DNA of 42,727 nt, taken from Nocardia wallacei. Its GTDB lineage: Bacteria; Actinomycetota; Actinomycetes; Mycobacteriales; Mycobacteriaceae. Of the stretch, positions 1 through 7,962 are shown piece after piece (the stretch's first letter is position 1; each line of letters starts with the position of its first letter). The stretch lies in assembly GCF_029868745.1 (NCBI RefSeq), contig NZ_JARWOP010000053.1, positions 1 to 42,727 of the forward strand, read 5' to 3'. Both the position numbers and the translations under genes were made by a program. The notes under the pieces are model-generated. The model searched no databases and was not told the DNA's origin. It saw only the letters and a list, made by a program, of their open reading frames with translations.

Positions 1-118
1 GATGGCCGAGGAATCGATGCTCCGCGCCACCGAGCAGATGGTGATGGTGCTCGGCACCATGAAGGGCGTCGCCATGAAGCTCGGGCAGATGCTGTCGGTG
101 CTGGATCTGGACTTGGTG
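1..118 (+). pseudogene. ABC1/UbiB-type kinase fragment (truncated)
   Basis: Frame 2 reads an ABC1-family (UbiB/ADCK-like atypical kinase) N-terminal segment, including the family signature GTMKGVAMKLGQMLS at about positions 53-97. The similarity stops after LDLDLV near position 118. The family normally continues with a Pro-rich stretch and several hundred residues of kinase domain. Here the reading frame instead runs out of frame into the DUF2516 gene and stops at 223. The upstream part lies outside the window. It is either a rearrangement remnant or an assembly/contig-end chimera, and it cannot encode an active kinase. Confidence 0.6.
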
Positions 119-126
119 CGATCCTG

Positions 127-387
127 TTGGTGTTGTGGCTCGCTGCGCTGGGCGCGACCATCTTTGCGCTGGTCCACGCGGTCCGGCAGCGTCCGGACGC
201 GTTCACCGCCGTCGACAAGCTGACCAAGCCGATCTGGGTCGGCATCCTGGTCGCCGCGCTGGCGTTCCTGCTGCTGGCCCGCACCCCGGTCGGCCTGCTC
301 GGCATCATCGCCGTGGTCGCCACCGGCGTGTATCTGGCCGACGTGCGGCCGAAGGTCGACGAGGTGCAGCGCGGACCGCGCTGGTAG
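127..387 (+). CDS. DUF2516 family small membrane protein (5' end replaced)
   Basis: This frame encodes a small protein with two hydrophobic segments (about residues 1-17 and 37-72) separated by RQRPDAFTAVDKLTKPIW, the conserved core of DUF2516 (Rv0476-like). Recognisable sequence starts upstream of any good start codon, around position 115 (GAILLVLW in frame). The native N-terminus therefore appears to have been lost at the junction with the ABC1 fragment. The TTG at 127 is only the first possible start, and no Shine-Dalgarno sequence is visible. In M. tuberculosis the homologue lies just upstream of deoC, which agrees with the rest of the window. Its function is unknown. Confidence 0.6.
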   Translation: MVLWLAALGATIFALVHAVRQRPDAFTAVDKLTKPIWVGILVAALAFLLLARTPVGLLGIIAVVATGVYLADVRPKVDEVQRGPRW

Positions 388-401
388 CGGGCACCTTCCC
401 C

Positions 402-417
402 GCTTGCACTAGCAAGC
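402..417. promoter_or_regulatory. 16-bp palindrome, operator copy 1
   Basis: A perfect inverted repeat, GCTTGC-ACTA-GCAAGC, sits 54 bp upstream of the first alpha/beta hydrolase. The identical 16-mer occurs at 1709-1724 upstream of the second. In both places a TANNNT -10 candidate begins 17 bp after the palindrome ends (434-439, TACTGT), so the palindrome would be centred near -36. That position suits a dimeric TetR-type regulator. No regulator gene is adjacent. Confidence 0.6.
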
Positions 418-431
418 ACCCACTCCTTCGG

Positions 432-452
432 GTTACTGTGGCTATCAGTAAC
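432..452. promoter_or_regulatory. Second inverted repeat over the -10 region of hydrolase 1
   Basis: GTTACTG (432-438) and CAGTAAC (446-452) form a perfect 7-bp inverted repeat around a 7-bp centre. It covers the proposed -10 (434-439) and the expected start of transcription near 446. It ends 5 bp before the AAAGGAG ribosome-binding site (457-463). It is absent upstream of the second hydrolase, so the two promoters may share one regulator and differ in another. Confidence 0.4.
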
Positions 453-470
453 ATACAAAGGAGTGTTCCA

Positions 471-1490
471 ATGCGGGCAACGCTGCCTACGCCGATGGCG
501 CAGATCGCGGACCGGGTCCGGGCTCTGTTGCGGTCGCATCGCGCCAACCTGCGCACCCGGGTCTACGGGACCGCCGCGCTGAACCCGCCGGCCGCGCCGG
601 TCGAGGTCGTGCCGGTGACCGCCGCCGACGGCACCCGGCTGCGCGTGCACGCCTACGGTCCCGCCGACGGCGAGGTGATCGTGCTGGTGCACGGCTGGAC
701 CTGCTGCATCGAATACTGGAACCCGCAGATCAACGCCTTCGCCGGCGACTACCGCGTGATCGCCTACGACCAGCGCGGCCATGGTGAGAGCGAGCTGGGC
801 GACAGCCCGCTGACCACCGACCTGCTGGCCGAGGACCTCGCCACGGTGCTGGCCGCCACGCTGCGGCCCGGCCGCCGCGCGGTGCTGGTCGGCCACAGCC
901 TCGGCGGCATGACCATCCAGGCCTGGGCCGGCCGCTATCCCGAGCAGGTGGCCAGGCACGCGGCGGCGGTGCTGCTGACCAACACCGCCTCCGGCGACCT
1001 GATCGCCGAGACCACCGTGGTGCCGCTGTACAACCGCGGGCTGATGGCCCTGCCGGTCGCCCTCGGCCGCCACGGGCTGGGCAGCCCGATCGTGTTTCCC
1101 CCGATCGCGCCGGTGAAATGGATATTCCGGCGGCAGGTCATGAGCCTCGGGTCCACCGGGGACATCGCCGAGTTCGGGTTGTCGATCGTGCGTTCGTGCC
1201 CGGCGAGCGTGCGGGCGCGGTTCGGGCGGCTGCTGGCCGATCTGGCGCTCGGCGCCTGCGCCGCGAACCTCACCGTGCCCACCACCGTCGTCGCGGGCAA
1301 ATTCGACGATATGACGCCCCTCGTGCACTCCCGGCGGATTGTCGAAATGCTCCGCGGCGCAGGCAGTTTCGAGCGTCTGACGGTGCTGCCGACGGGACAT
1401 CTGGGCAATGTCGAGGCCTACCGGGAGTTCAACGAGGAACTCGGGCGGGTGCTCACCGCGACGTACGCCGCGCGCGAGATCAGCGCGTAG
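471..1490 (+). CDS. Alpha/beta hydrolase, tandem copy 1
   Basis: A 339-aa alpha/beta-fold hydrolase. Residues 68-76 (EVIVLVHGW) carry the HG oxyanion motif. GHSLGG has the nucleophile near Ser143, and PTGHLGNVE near the C-terminus supplies the catalytic His. No signal peptide is seen. The ATG at 471 is chosen because AAAGGAG (457-463) precedes it by 7 bases and the transcription start is expected near 446. It is strongly similar over its whole length to the gene at 1771, sharing CCIEYWNPQINAF and EFGLSIVRSC, so the pair is a tandem duplication. The substrate cannot be told from sequence; esterase, lipase or C-C hydrolase activity is possible. Confidence 0.88.
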   Translation: MRATLPTPMAQIADRVRALLRSHRANLRTRVYGTAALNPPAAPVEVVPVTAADGTRLRVHAYGPADGEVIVLVHGWTCCIEYWNPQINAFAGDYRVIAYDQRGHGESELGDSPLTTDLLAEDLATVLAATLRPGRRAVLVGHSLGGMTIQAWAGRYPEQVARHAAAVLLTNTASGDLIAETTVVPLYNRGLMALPVALGRHGLGSPIVFPPIAPVKWIFRRQVMSLGSTGDIAEFGLSIVRSCPASVRARFGRLLADLALGACAANLTVPTTVVAGKFDDMTPLVHSRRIVEMLRGAGSFERLTVLPTGHLGNVEAYREFNEELGRVLTATYAAREISA

Positions 1491-1708
1491 GGCCGCCCGG
1501 AGTCGTTGCGGCGCACAGCCGACGGCCGCCCGCGGTGAGCCGATCGTGCGCAATTCGTTATTCGCCACCGTGCTATCGCGGCATGGTTCCGGGGCGATAT
1601 GTGTTGTAGATAACAACGCTTCATCGACGGGGCCGTTTCACGAATGGCGTTGCGGTCGATGGGTATTCGATGAGGGCGGGATGCAAGCGGAACGAATGCG
1701 ATCCGACC

Positions 1709-1746
1709 GCTTGCACTAGCAAGCACTGCTGCTAGCGCGGTAGTGT
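1709..1746 (+). promoter_or_regulatory. Operator copy 2 and -10 of hydrolase 2
   Basis: GCTTGCACTAGCAAGC at 1709-1724 repeats the palindrome at 402. TAGTGT (1741-1746) is the matching -10, at exactly the same spacing as TACTGT in copy 1. AAAGGAG (1759-1765) is the ribosome-binding site. The rest of the gap 1491-1708 shows no credible gene. It holds one further short inverted repeat, GTTGT-AGATA-ACAAC, at 1603-1617, of unknown meaning. Confidence 0.6.
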
Positions 1747-1770
1747 GCGCCAGGACACAAAGGAGTGCTC

Positions 1771-2787
1771 ATGCTGGTGAAGCTGCCCGAAACGGTGACC
1801 GGCCTGCGAAGCGGGCCCGACGCGCTGACCGCCGCCTACCGCGCCCGATTGCGCGGCCGCACCTACGCCACCGCGGCCCTCAACGCCGCGCCGTCACCCG
1901 AGATCATCCCCGTCACCACGCGCGACGGCATCGACTTGCGGGTACAGGCGTACGGCCCCGCCGACGGCGACGTGATCGTGCTGATCCACGGCTGGTCGTG
2001 TTGCATCGAGTACTGGAATCCGCAGATCAACGCGTTCTCCGAACAGCATCGCGTCGTGGCGTTCGACCTGCGCGGCCACGGCGCCAGCGAGGTCGGCAAG
2101 CGCGAATTCTGCGCCGAGCAACTGGCCGACGACCTGTCCGACGTGCTCGACGCGGTGCTGCGGCCGGGGCAGCGGGCGGTGCTGGTGGGCCACAGCATGG
2201 GCGGCATCACGATTCAGGCGTGGGCGCAGCACTATCCGGAGCAGGTCGCCGAGCGCGCGTCCGCGGTGCTGCTGGCCACCACGACATTCGGCTCCATCGC
2301 CTCGGAGACCCAGGTGCTGCCGTTCTTCAATGACCTTGTCCCGGCGCCGATCTGGCTGGGCCGGGCATTGTTCGGTACCCCGGTGCCGTTGCCGAGCGGC
2401 TTCGCCGTGCGGTCGATCTTCAAGGCGCGCATCATGAATCGCGCCGCCACGGCCGAGCAGGCCGAATTCGGGCTCTCGATCGTGCGTTCCTGCCGACCGC
2501 AGGTCCGCGGCCGGTTCGCGCTGGCGCTGGCGGATCTGGACCTGCCCGATGCCGCCGCCAACATCACCGTGCCCACCAGCGTGATCGCCGGTGAGTACGA
2601 CCGGTTGCTGCCCAAGCGCATGTCCCAGCGGATCGCCGACGTGCTCGCCGAGACCGGCAGCCTGGACCGCTACACGGTGCTGCCGACCGGGCATCTGCCG
2701 AATATCGAAGCGCCGCAAGAGTTCAACGCCGAACTGCACCGCATGGTGCGGATCGGGCAGCGCGGACGGGGCGCGGTCGCCAGCTGA
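1771..2787 (+). CDS. Alpha/beta hydrolase, tandem copy 2
   Basis: A 338-aa paralogue of the preceding gene, with the same HGWSCCIEYWNPQINAF region, the nucleophile elbow GHSMGG, and His in PTGHLPNIEA. The ATG at 1771 is preferred over an in-frame GTG at 1765, which lies inside the AAAGGAG ribosome-binding site (1759-1765). The loop and cap regions differ more than the core, for example SIASETQVLPFFNDL against the corresponding part of copy 1. The two enzymes may therefore act on different substrates under common control. It has its own promoter with the shared palindrome and ends 9 bp before the convergent purU. Confidence 0.88.
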   Translation: MLVKLPETVTGLRSGPDALTAAYRARLRGRTYATAALNAAPSPEIIPVTTRDGIDLRVQAYGPADGDVIVLIHGWSCCIEYWNPQINAFSEQHRVVAFDLRGHGASEVGKREFCAEQLADDLSDVLDAVLRPGQRAVLVGHSMGGITIQAWAQHYPEQVAERASAVLLATTTFGSIASETQVLPFFNDLVPAPIWLGRALFGTPVPLPSGFAVRSIFKARIMNRAATAEQAEFGLSIVRSCRPQVRGRFALALADLDLPDAAANITVPTSVIAGEYDRLLPKRMSQRIADVLAETGSLDRYTVLPTGHLPNIEAPQEFNAELHRMVRIGQRGRGAVAS

Positions 2788-2796
2788 GGATCGTCG

Positions 2797-3684
2797 TCAG
2801 TCGAAGACGACGGTGCGGCGGCCGTGCACGAGAACGCGGCCCTCCAGGTGCCAGCGCAGTCCCCGCGCCAGCACCACCCGTTCGATGTCGCGGCCTTGGC
2901 GGACCATGTCGTGGGCCGTGTCGGCGTGGTCGATGCGAATCACGTCCTGCTCGATGATCGGGCCCGCGTCCAGCTCGGCGGTCACGTAATGGCAGGTGGC
3001 GCCGATCAGTTTCACGCCGCGCGCGTACGCCTGGTGGTACGGGCGGGCGCCGACGAACGACGGCAGGAAGCTGTGATGGATGTTGATGGCCCGGCCCGCC
3101 CAGTGCTCACACAGCTCCGCCGGAAGCACCTGCATGAATCGCGCCAGCACCACGGCATCCGGAGCGTGCTCGTCCACCAGCGCGCGGACCTGCTCGAAGG
3201 CCGGACCCCGCTCGCCCGGATCCTTCGGGAAGGGCACGTGATGGAACGGCACACCGTGCGCCCGGGTCATCTCCGCCAGATCCGGATGGTTGCCGATCAC
3301 CGCCTCGATGGTGGCGGGCAGCTCGCCGCTGGTGGCGCGGCCCAGCAGATCGTGCAGGCAGTGCCCGTCCCGGCTGACCAGCAGCACCGCGCGCCGCCGC
3401 ACCCCGGAATCCAAGAGCTGCCAATCGGTTTCGGGCCCCAGCTCCGCCGCGACCGCCGCGAACCGGTCACGCAATTCCGCCAGTCCGAACGGCACCGTCG
3501 AGGCCTGCACGGCCTGCCGCGTGAAGAACCACCCCGCCGCGGTGTCCGAGTGATAACCGGCCTCCATGATCGACCCCCCGAACTCGGCGATGAACGAGGT
3601 GATCCGGGCAATGATGCCCGGCCGATCCGGACAGCCCAGCATCAGCACATAGCGCCGGTCATCGGCAACGGACGACGAACTCAT
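2797..3684 (-). CDS. purU: Formyltetrahydrofolate deformylase
   Basis: A 295-aa protein with the two PurU domains. An ACT domain spans residues about 10-85, with CPDRPGIIARI. A formyl-transferase fold spans about 97-285. The catalytic Asn-His-Asp set is visible as N201/H203 in NIHHSFLPSF and D239 in TAELDAGPII. PurU hydrolyses 10-formyl-THF to formate and THF, balancing the one-carbon pool and supplying formate for purine synthesis. The length is normal for the family (about 280-295). The ATG at 3684 follows a G-rich ribosome-binding region. The gene stands alone, convergent with the hydrolase pair. Confidence 0.95.
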   Translation of the reverse strand: MSSSSVADDRRYVLMLGCPDRPGIIARITSFIAEFGGSIMEAGYHSDTAAGWFFTRQAVQASTVPFGLAELRDRFAAVAAELGPETDWQLLDSGVRRRAVLLVSRDGHCLHDLLGRATSGELPATIEAVIGNHPDLAEMTRAHGVPFHHVPFPKDPGERGPAFEQVRALVDEHAPDAVVLARFMQVLPAELCEHWAGRAINIHHSFLPSFVGARPYHQAYARGVKLIGATCHYVTAELDAGPIIEQDVIRIDHADTAHDMVRQGRDIERVVLARGLRWHLEGRVLVHGRRTVVFD

Positions 3685-3742
3685 ACCCCCGATCCTCCCA
3701 GCAAACCCGCCGCGACCCGCAACCGACCGCCGATCGGGTCGT

Positions 3743-4288
3743 CTACAACGTGTAGAACGGTTCGGCGTAATGGAATTCGCCGGTCATGGCCGGTTCGTAG
3801 GCGGTGAGGGGGCGGACCTGGAAGTGGGAGTTCCACGTGGATTCGTCGGGGACGATGCCGACGCGGGAGCCGGGAAGGAAGCCGAAGCGGGGGTAGTAGT
3901 CGAGGCTGCCGAGCAGGCCGATCAGCGGCTCGTCGAGGGCGTCGGCGGCGCCGAGCGCGGCGTGCATGAGGGCGGAGCCGACGCCGTCGCCCTGGTGGTC
4001 GGGGAGCACGCCGATCGGGCCGAGCGCCAGCACGGGGTACAGGCCCACACCGGCGCGCGTGAGGCAGACGTGCCCGACCACCCGGTCGCGCACCTGCGCC
4101 ACCAGCGACAGCGTCGGCATCCAGCCGGAATTGCTGCGCAGCCGGTGCACGAGCGCCACCTCGGCCGGATCGGCGGCCGCGCGGGGCGCCTCGCCGGGTA
4201 GGCCGTCGGGGTAGTCGCGGGCGAAGGCGCGGCGATGCACCGCGTCGATCGCAGGGATGTCGCCGGCCCGTTCCCGACGGATCAGCAC
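3743..4288 (-). CDS. GNAT family N-acetyltransferase
   Basis: A 181-aa single-domain GNAT protein. It starts [14 protein letters not shown], typical of the first strand and helix. The acetyl-CoA pyrophosphate-binding motif A is [16 protein letters not shown] (Q-x-x-G-x-G type), followed by [13 protein letters not shown], the YhbS-like Y-x-R-F-G-F signature. Substrates of this subgroup are generally unknown; small molecules or protein amines are possible. The GTG at 4288 has a GGGAGG-type ribosome-binding site. The gene is divergent from deoC with a 90-bp gap. Confidence 0.88.
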   Translation of the reverse strand: MLIRRERAGDIPAIDAVHRRAFARDYPDGLPGEAPRAAADPAEVALVHRLRSNSGWMPTLSLVAQVRDRVVGHVCLTRAGVGLYPVLALGPIGVLPDHQGDGVGSALMHAALGAADALDEPLIGLLGSLDYYPRFGFLPGSRVGIVPDESTWNSHFQVRPLTAYEPAMTGEFHYAEPFYTL

Positions 4289-4378
4289 GGTGGCTTCTCC
4301 CTCCCCAGCGAGATGGTTCCGGGCCCCGTGGCCCGACCCTTACGAGTGTGCCACGGGCGTGTGCCAGACTCTGTCCTC

Positions 4379-5065
4379 ATGGCCGATACCGCTCCGGAAT
4401 CAGGTACCCGTGCGCTCACTCGCGGCGAGGTGGCCGCGATGATCGACCACACCCTGCTCGCGCCGGAGGCGACCGCGGCCGAGGTCGCCGCTGCGGTGGC
4501 CGAGGCGCGGGAGCTGGGGGTGTACGCGGTGTGCCTGTCCCCGGCGATGCTGCCGGTCCGCGCGCCCGGCCTGCTGGTCGCGACCGTCGCGGGATTCCCG
4601 TCGGGCAAGCATCATTCGTTGATCAAGGGGACCGAGGCGCGGCTGGCGGCGGACCAGGGCGCGGCCGAGGTCGACATGGTCATCGATGTCGGCGCCGCGA
4701 TCTCCGGCGACTACAACGCGGTGCTGGCCGACATCGTCACCGTGCGCGAGGGCCTGGGCGACCGTGCGGTGCTGAAGGTGATCATCGAGTCCGCCGCACT
4801 GTCCGACGAGGCGATCGTCGAGGTGTGCCGGACCGCCGAGCGCGCCGGGGCGGATTTCGTGAAGACCTCCACCGGTTTCCATCCGAAGGGCGGGGCGAGC
4901 GCGCACGCCGTCCGGCTGATGGCCGATGCCGTCGGCGGCCGGATGGGCATCAAGGCCAGCGGTGGCATTCGCACCGCGGCGGCGGCCGCCGAGTTGATCG
5001 CGGCCGGTGCCACCCGGCTCGGATTGTCGCGCTCGCGCGAGGTGCTCGCGGGCTTCCCGGAGTAG
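4379..5065 (+). CDS. deoC: Deoxyribose-phosphate aldolase
   Basis: A 228-aa DERA, cleaving 2-deoxyribose-5-phosphate to glyceraldehyde-3-phosphate and acetaldehyde in deoxynucleoside salvage. Visible family features are [12 protein letters not shown] near the N-terminus, the Schiff-base lysine in [11 protein letters not shown], and the second lysine in GIKASGGIR. The ATG at 4379 gives the expected N-terminus; an open frame further upstream lacks homology. There is no clear Shine-Dalgarno, and CAGACT 8 bases upstream may be a weak leaderless -10. Its stop codon is 1 bp from the stop of the convergent LmeA-like gene. The deoC/Rv0479c pairing is the same in M. tuberculosis. Confidence 0.95.
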   Translation: MADTAPESGTRALTRGEVAAMIDHTLLAPEATAAEVAAAVAEARELGVYAVCLSPAMLPVRAPGLLVATVAGFPSGKHHSLIKGTEARLAADQGAAEVDMVIDVGAAISGDYNAVLADIVTVREGLGDRAVLKVIIESAALSDEAIVEVCRTAERAGADFVKTSTGFHPKGGASAHAVRLMADAVGGRMGIKASGGIRTAAAAAELIAAGATRLGLSRSREVLAGFPE

Positions 5066-5066
5066 G

Positions 5067-5837
5067 TCAGCAGCTGACGTTCTGGTTGTTGTCCGGCGCC
5101 GGTTGCAGCTTGGTGGTGCCGCCGGTCAGCGAGACCGAGATGCCGTCGTCGGTCACCCGGACGGCGGTCGGCTGCAGGTCCAGGGGATAGCTCTGCAGGC
5201 TCTCGGTCATCATGTCGACGATGCTGTCGACCAGATCGGTGGGCAGCCCGAAACCGAACAGTTGCGCGGACTGCGTGGTCACCTCGATCCGGTCGCCGAC
5301 GATCTGCGGCTTCAGGCGCATGTCGGCGATGCCGCCGAGCACCTTGACATCCAGCGTGCCGCTCGCCGGGTCCGACTGGACCCCGGAGACCAGGCCCTGC
5401 AGCGTCTGCGCGATACCCGCATTGCTCCAGGTGGCATCGGCGCTGCTGCTGCCGATATCGGCGCCGCCGCGGCCGTTGTCGATCAGCGTGATGTCGTTGA
5501 GCCGGGCGTGCACCTTCATATCCGAGGCGGGGCCGAACTTCGCGTCGTCGCTCTTGATGTCGACGTACTGGATCCGATGATCGAAGGCGGTGAGCAGCAA
5601 CGGTTTCGGGCCGAAGCCCACCGACACCTTGGAGCCGAGATCCCGCTCCACCTGGGTGGCGATGCACTTCTCGGTCCGGTGGCGGTAGTAGGTCTCGGCC
5701 GCGGCCGCGGTCCCGACCACGGCGAGCACGACGACGAGTCCGACGATCAGGATGATCCGCCGCAGGTTCCGGGCGCCGGTCCGGCCGCCGGACGGCGGGC
5801 CGGGAGCGGTCGCGGTCTGTGGAGGGTTCGAACTCAT
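5067..5837 (-). CDS. LmeA-like DUF2993 phospholipid-binding protein
   Basis: A 256-aa protein with a short Pro/Gly-rich cytoplasmic tail (1-25), one N-terminal membrane segment (RRIILIVGLVVVLAVVGTA, about 30-50) and an exported DUF2993 domain. In M. tuberculosis the homologue is Rv0479c. LmeA proteins of this family bind phosphoinositides and support lipomannan elongation in the mycobacterial cell envelope; applying that role here is inference. The ATG at 5837 is chosen because GGGAAG lies 11 bases upstream and the next in-frame start would add an unrelated Ser/Arg-rich leader. It is convergent with deoC. Confidence 0.85.
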   Translation of the reverse strand: MSSNPPQTATAPGPPSGGRTGARNLRRIILIVGLVVVLAVVGTAAAAETYYRHRTEKCIATQVERDLGSKVSVGFGPKPLLLTAFDHRIQYVDIKSDDAKFGPASDMKVHARLNDITLIDNGRGGADIGSSSADATWSNAGIAQTLQGLVSGVQSDPASGTLDVKVLGGIADMRLKPQIVGDRIEVTTQSAQLFGFGLPTDLVDSIVDMMTESLQSYPLDLQPTAVRVTDDGISVSLTGGTTKLQPAPDNNQNVSC

Positions 5838-5953
5838 GGCCACGATTCTTCCCGAGCTTTCTGAGCCTGCTCTGTGGGGCGGTTGAAGGCTTGGCACAAG
5901 GGCTGCCCGCGATTGTGACATGACGCATAACCCGCGCGCGTAATCTGGGTCAC

Positions 5954-6562
5954 ATGTCCGGTGCAGCTGCCGCCCGTCCCGCCCCCGATTCGGATCGGGA
6001 GTGGCAGGCGCTGCGGGAGTCGGCCGCCCGGCACGCCGGTTACTTCACCACCCGTCTCGTCGCGCACACGCGGTGTCAGGAGCGGGTGCGTTCCGCCCTG
6101 CGCGACGGCTCGGTGACCCGGGCGGGCGTCGGCCTGCTGCGCCTGGCGGAGTGGCCCGACGGCCCGCTCGACGAGTACGCGATGTGGTCCGCGTGGTTCG
6201 AGGGCACGGCCGCGGTCTCCCACCACAGCGCGGCCGAACTGCACGGCCTCGGCCGGCTGCGCCCGCGCTTCCTGCACCTGTCGGCCGGTGCCGGGCGAGC
6301 CCCGAACGCACCCCGCCTGGTGGTGCTGCGTCGCGCACTGTGCGGCCGCGATGTCGAGTCGGCGGGCACCTTCCTGGTCACCACCCCGGTGCGAACAGTC
6401 CTGGACCTCGCCGAGACGGGTATCGGCCAGAGCGCCCTGGACGAGGTAGTGGCCGACGCGGTCGCCATCTTCCGCTGCGCGAGCGCGGAAATCCGTTCCG
6501 CCGCAGAGCAATTACCACCCCACACCGCCGCCCGTATCCACCACGCGCTGACGCGGGCTTGA
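5954..6562 (+). CDS. AbiEi-like antitoxin/transcriptional regulator, orphan
   Basis: A 202-aa protein resembling AbiEi-type type IV antitoxins. A short N-terminal helical region (GYFTTRLVAHTRC) is followed by the core with SHHSAAELHGLG and, later, TPVRTVLDLAE. These are the typical motifs of the actinobacterial AbiEi domain family. AbiEi normally represses its operon and counters an AbiEii nucleotidyltransferase toxin. No AbiEii-like gene is within reach here, so it is either an orphan regulator or a domesticated antitoxin. TAATCT (5941-5946) 7 bases before the ATG indicates a leaderless transcript. It is convergent with the methyltransferase at 6571. Confidence 0.72.
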   Translation: MSGAAAARPAPDSDREWQALRESAARHAGYFTTRLVAHTRCQERVRSALRDGSVTRAGVGLLRLAEWPDGPLDEYAMWSAWFEGTAAVSHHSAAELHGLGRLRPRFLHLSAGAGRAPNAPRLVVLRRALCGRDVESAGTFLVTTPVRTVLDLAETGIGQSALDEVVADAVAIFRCASAEIRSAAEQLPPHTAARIHHALTRA

Positions 6563-6570
6563 CCAGTTCC

Positions 6571-7422
6571 TCATCCGGCCTGGGGCGCCACCGTCTCCCA
6601 GGGGACCGAGAGTACGCAGTCGCGCATGCGGCGGCGGTAGCGGCGAATCGGGAAGCCTTCGGCGCGTAGGGTTTTCGCGGCCTCGCGCCAGCGCACGCGC
6701 GGGCCGTACGGGGCCAGGGGAGCGGCGCGGGCCCAGGCCCGGTCGGCGGCGGTGAGCAGGGTGTGCACTCGCTCGCCGGGAATGTTGCGGTGTATCAACG
6801 CCTTCGGCAGTCGTTCGGCGATATCGGAGGGACGTTCGACGGTGAACGGGTCCCATGCCAGCGTCAGCGACATCGGCCCGGTGCGATCCAGCAGCACCCA
6901 CGCGCAGCGCCGACCCAACTCGTCACAGGTCCCGTCGATCAACAGCCCGCCCGGCGTCAGTCCGCTCAGCACCGTCCGCCACGCCTCGGCGACCGCCTCC
7001 TCCGGGTACTGCCGCAGCACGTTGAACGCGCGCACCAGCACCGGGCGCAGGCCCGCCAGTTCGAAGCCGCCGCGCGCGAAGACCACACCGTCGCGGCCGG
7101 GCACGACCCGCGCCGGATCGATCTCCAGCCCGACCACCCGCACGTCGGCGCGCACCCGCCGCAACCGCGCCGCCAGCTCGATCGTGGTCACCGGGCTGGC
7201 TCCGTAACCCAGATCGACCACCAGTGGGTCTTCGGCCGTCAGCAACCGGTTCGCAATCAGGTCGTCGTGCATCAGCCAACGATCGCTGCGCCGCAATCGA
7301 TTGATGCCCGTCGTGCCGCGGGTGATCTCGCCGATCGGTGGGTGCGGTGCTTTCGAGCCGCGCCGAACCGGCGGCGGCCGCGAGCCCTCGGCGCTCGAGC
7401 CGGCCGCCGGGCCCGGACTCAC
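6571..7422 (-). CDS. Class I SAM-dependent methyltransferase
   Basis: A 283-aa methyltransferase. The SAM motif I is VVDLGYGASP, followed by an acidic end of strand 2 (VVGLEIDPARV), and PGGLLIDGTCDELGRR later in the fold. The GTG at 7422 overlaps the stop of the upstream DUF2505 gene (GTGA), giving translational coupling and the start choice. The first 25 residues are Ser/Arg-rich and variable. It is the last gene of a three-gene run with two DUF2505 genes. In M. tuberculosis an amidohydrolase occupies the corresponding place. The substrate is unknown; the basic C-terminus (RRYRRRMRD) is conspicuous. Confidence 0.8.
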   Translation of the reverse strand: MSPGPAAGSSAEGSRPPPVRRGSKAPHPPIGEITRGTTGINRLRRSDRWLMHDDLIANRLLTAEDPLVVDLGYGASPVTTIELAARLRRVRADVRVVGLEIDPARVVPGRDGVVFARGGFELAGLRPVLVRAFNVLRQYPEEAVAEAWRTVLSGLTPGGLLIDGTCDELGRRCAWVLLDRTGPMSLTLAWDPFTVERPSDIAERLPKALIHRNIPGERVHTLLTAADRAWARAAPLAPYGPRVRWREAAKTLRAEGFPIRRYRRRMRDCVLSVPWETVAPQAG

Positions 7423-7937
7423 CCCGCGGTGGGGTGCTGCTCGTCCAGCCACTGCGCCGTGAACTCGGCCTCGGCGCGCAGCAGATCCACGAGGTTGATC
7501 AGCATCATCTGCTCGAGCTTGGGGCCGAGCATCGGGATGAACACCTTGGCGGTGGACGAGGTGCGCAGCGTGCACCCGGTCTCGGTCGGGAACAGGTGCA
7601 TCGTCCCGTTCAGGCTGCCGGGCCCGGCCGGGATCGAGGCCACGTATTCGCCGGTGACCTCGGGTCCGAACGGGCCGTAGGTCTCCCGGCGGGTGATCGT
7701 CATGTCCTTGCGCATCACCGTCTGCGCGATCTCGGGCAGCATGTCACGCGGCAGGATGTGCTGGATCTCGACCTCGATGCCGCTGTCCCCGGCGGACAGC
7801 TCGGTCACGTCGTTGGGGGAGTACTTGCGCATCTCCTCCATCCGCGCGTCCCAGTAGGCGCGGTCGGACAGCGCCGCGTACACCTCTTTGGTGGTGTGCA
7901 GCGGGTAGCGGGCGGAATAGTCCAGTCGGCGGGCCAT
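7419..7937 (-). CDS. DUF2505 (START/polyketide-cyclase-like) protein, copy 2
   Basis: A 172-aa DUF2505 protein (Rv0481c-like), predicted to fold as a START/SRPBCC helix-grip lipid-binding cup. It begins MARRLDYSARYP and contains DRAYWDARMEEM, the typical early W-containing helix. The ATG at 7937 is chosen because it matches the neighbouring paralogue. TACCCT on the minus strand, 8 bases upstream (7946-7951), looks like a leaderless -10. It lies 25 bp behind the first DUF2505 gene and overlaps the methyltransferase by 4 bp. No enzymatic residues can be assigned. Confidence 0.85.
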   Translation of the reverse strand: MARRLDYSARYPLHTTKEVYAALSDRAYWDARMEEMRKYSPNDVTELSAGDSGIEVEIQHILPRDMLPEIAQTVMRKDMTITRRETYGPFGPEVTGEYVASIPAGPGSLNGTMHLFPTETGCTLRTSSTAKVFIPMLGPKLEQMMLINLVDLLRAEAEFTAQWLDEQHPTAG

Positions 7938-7962
7938 GGGATGCCAGGGTACTGTGCGCGAT

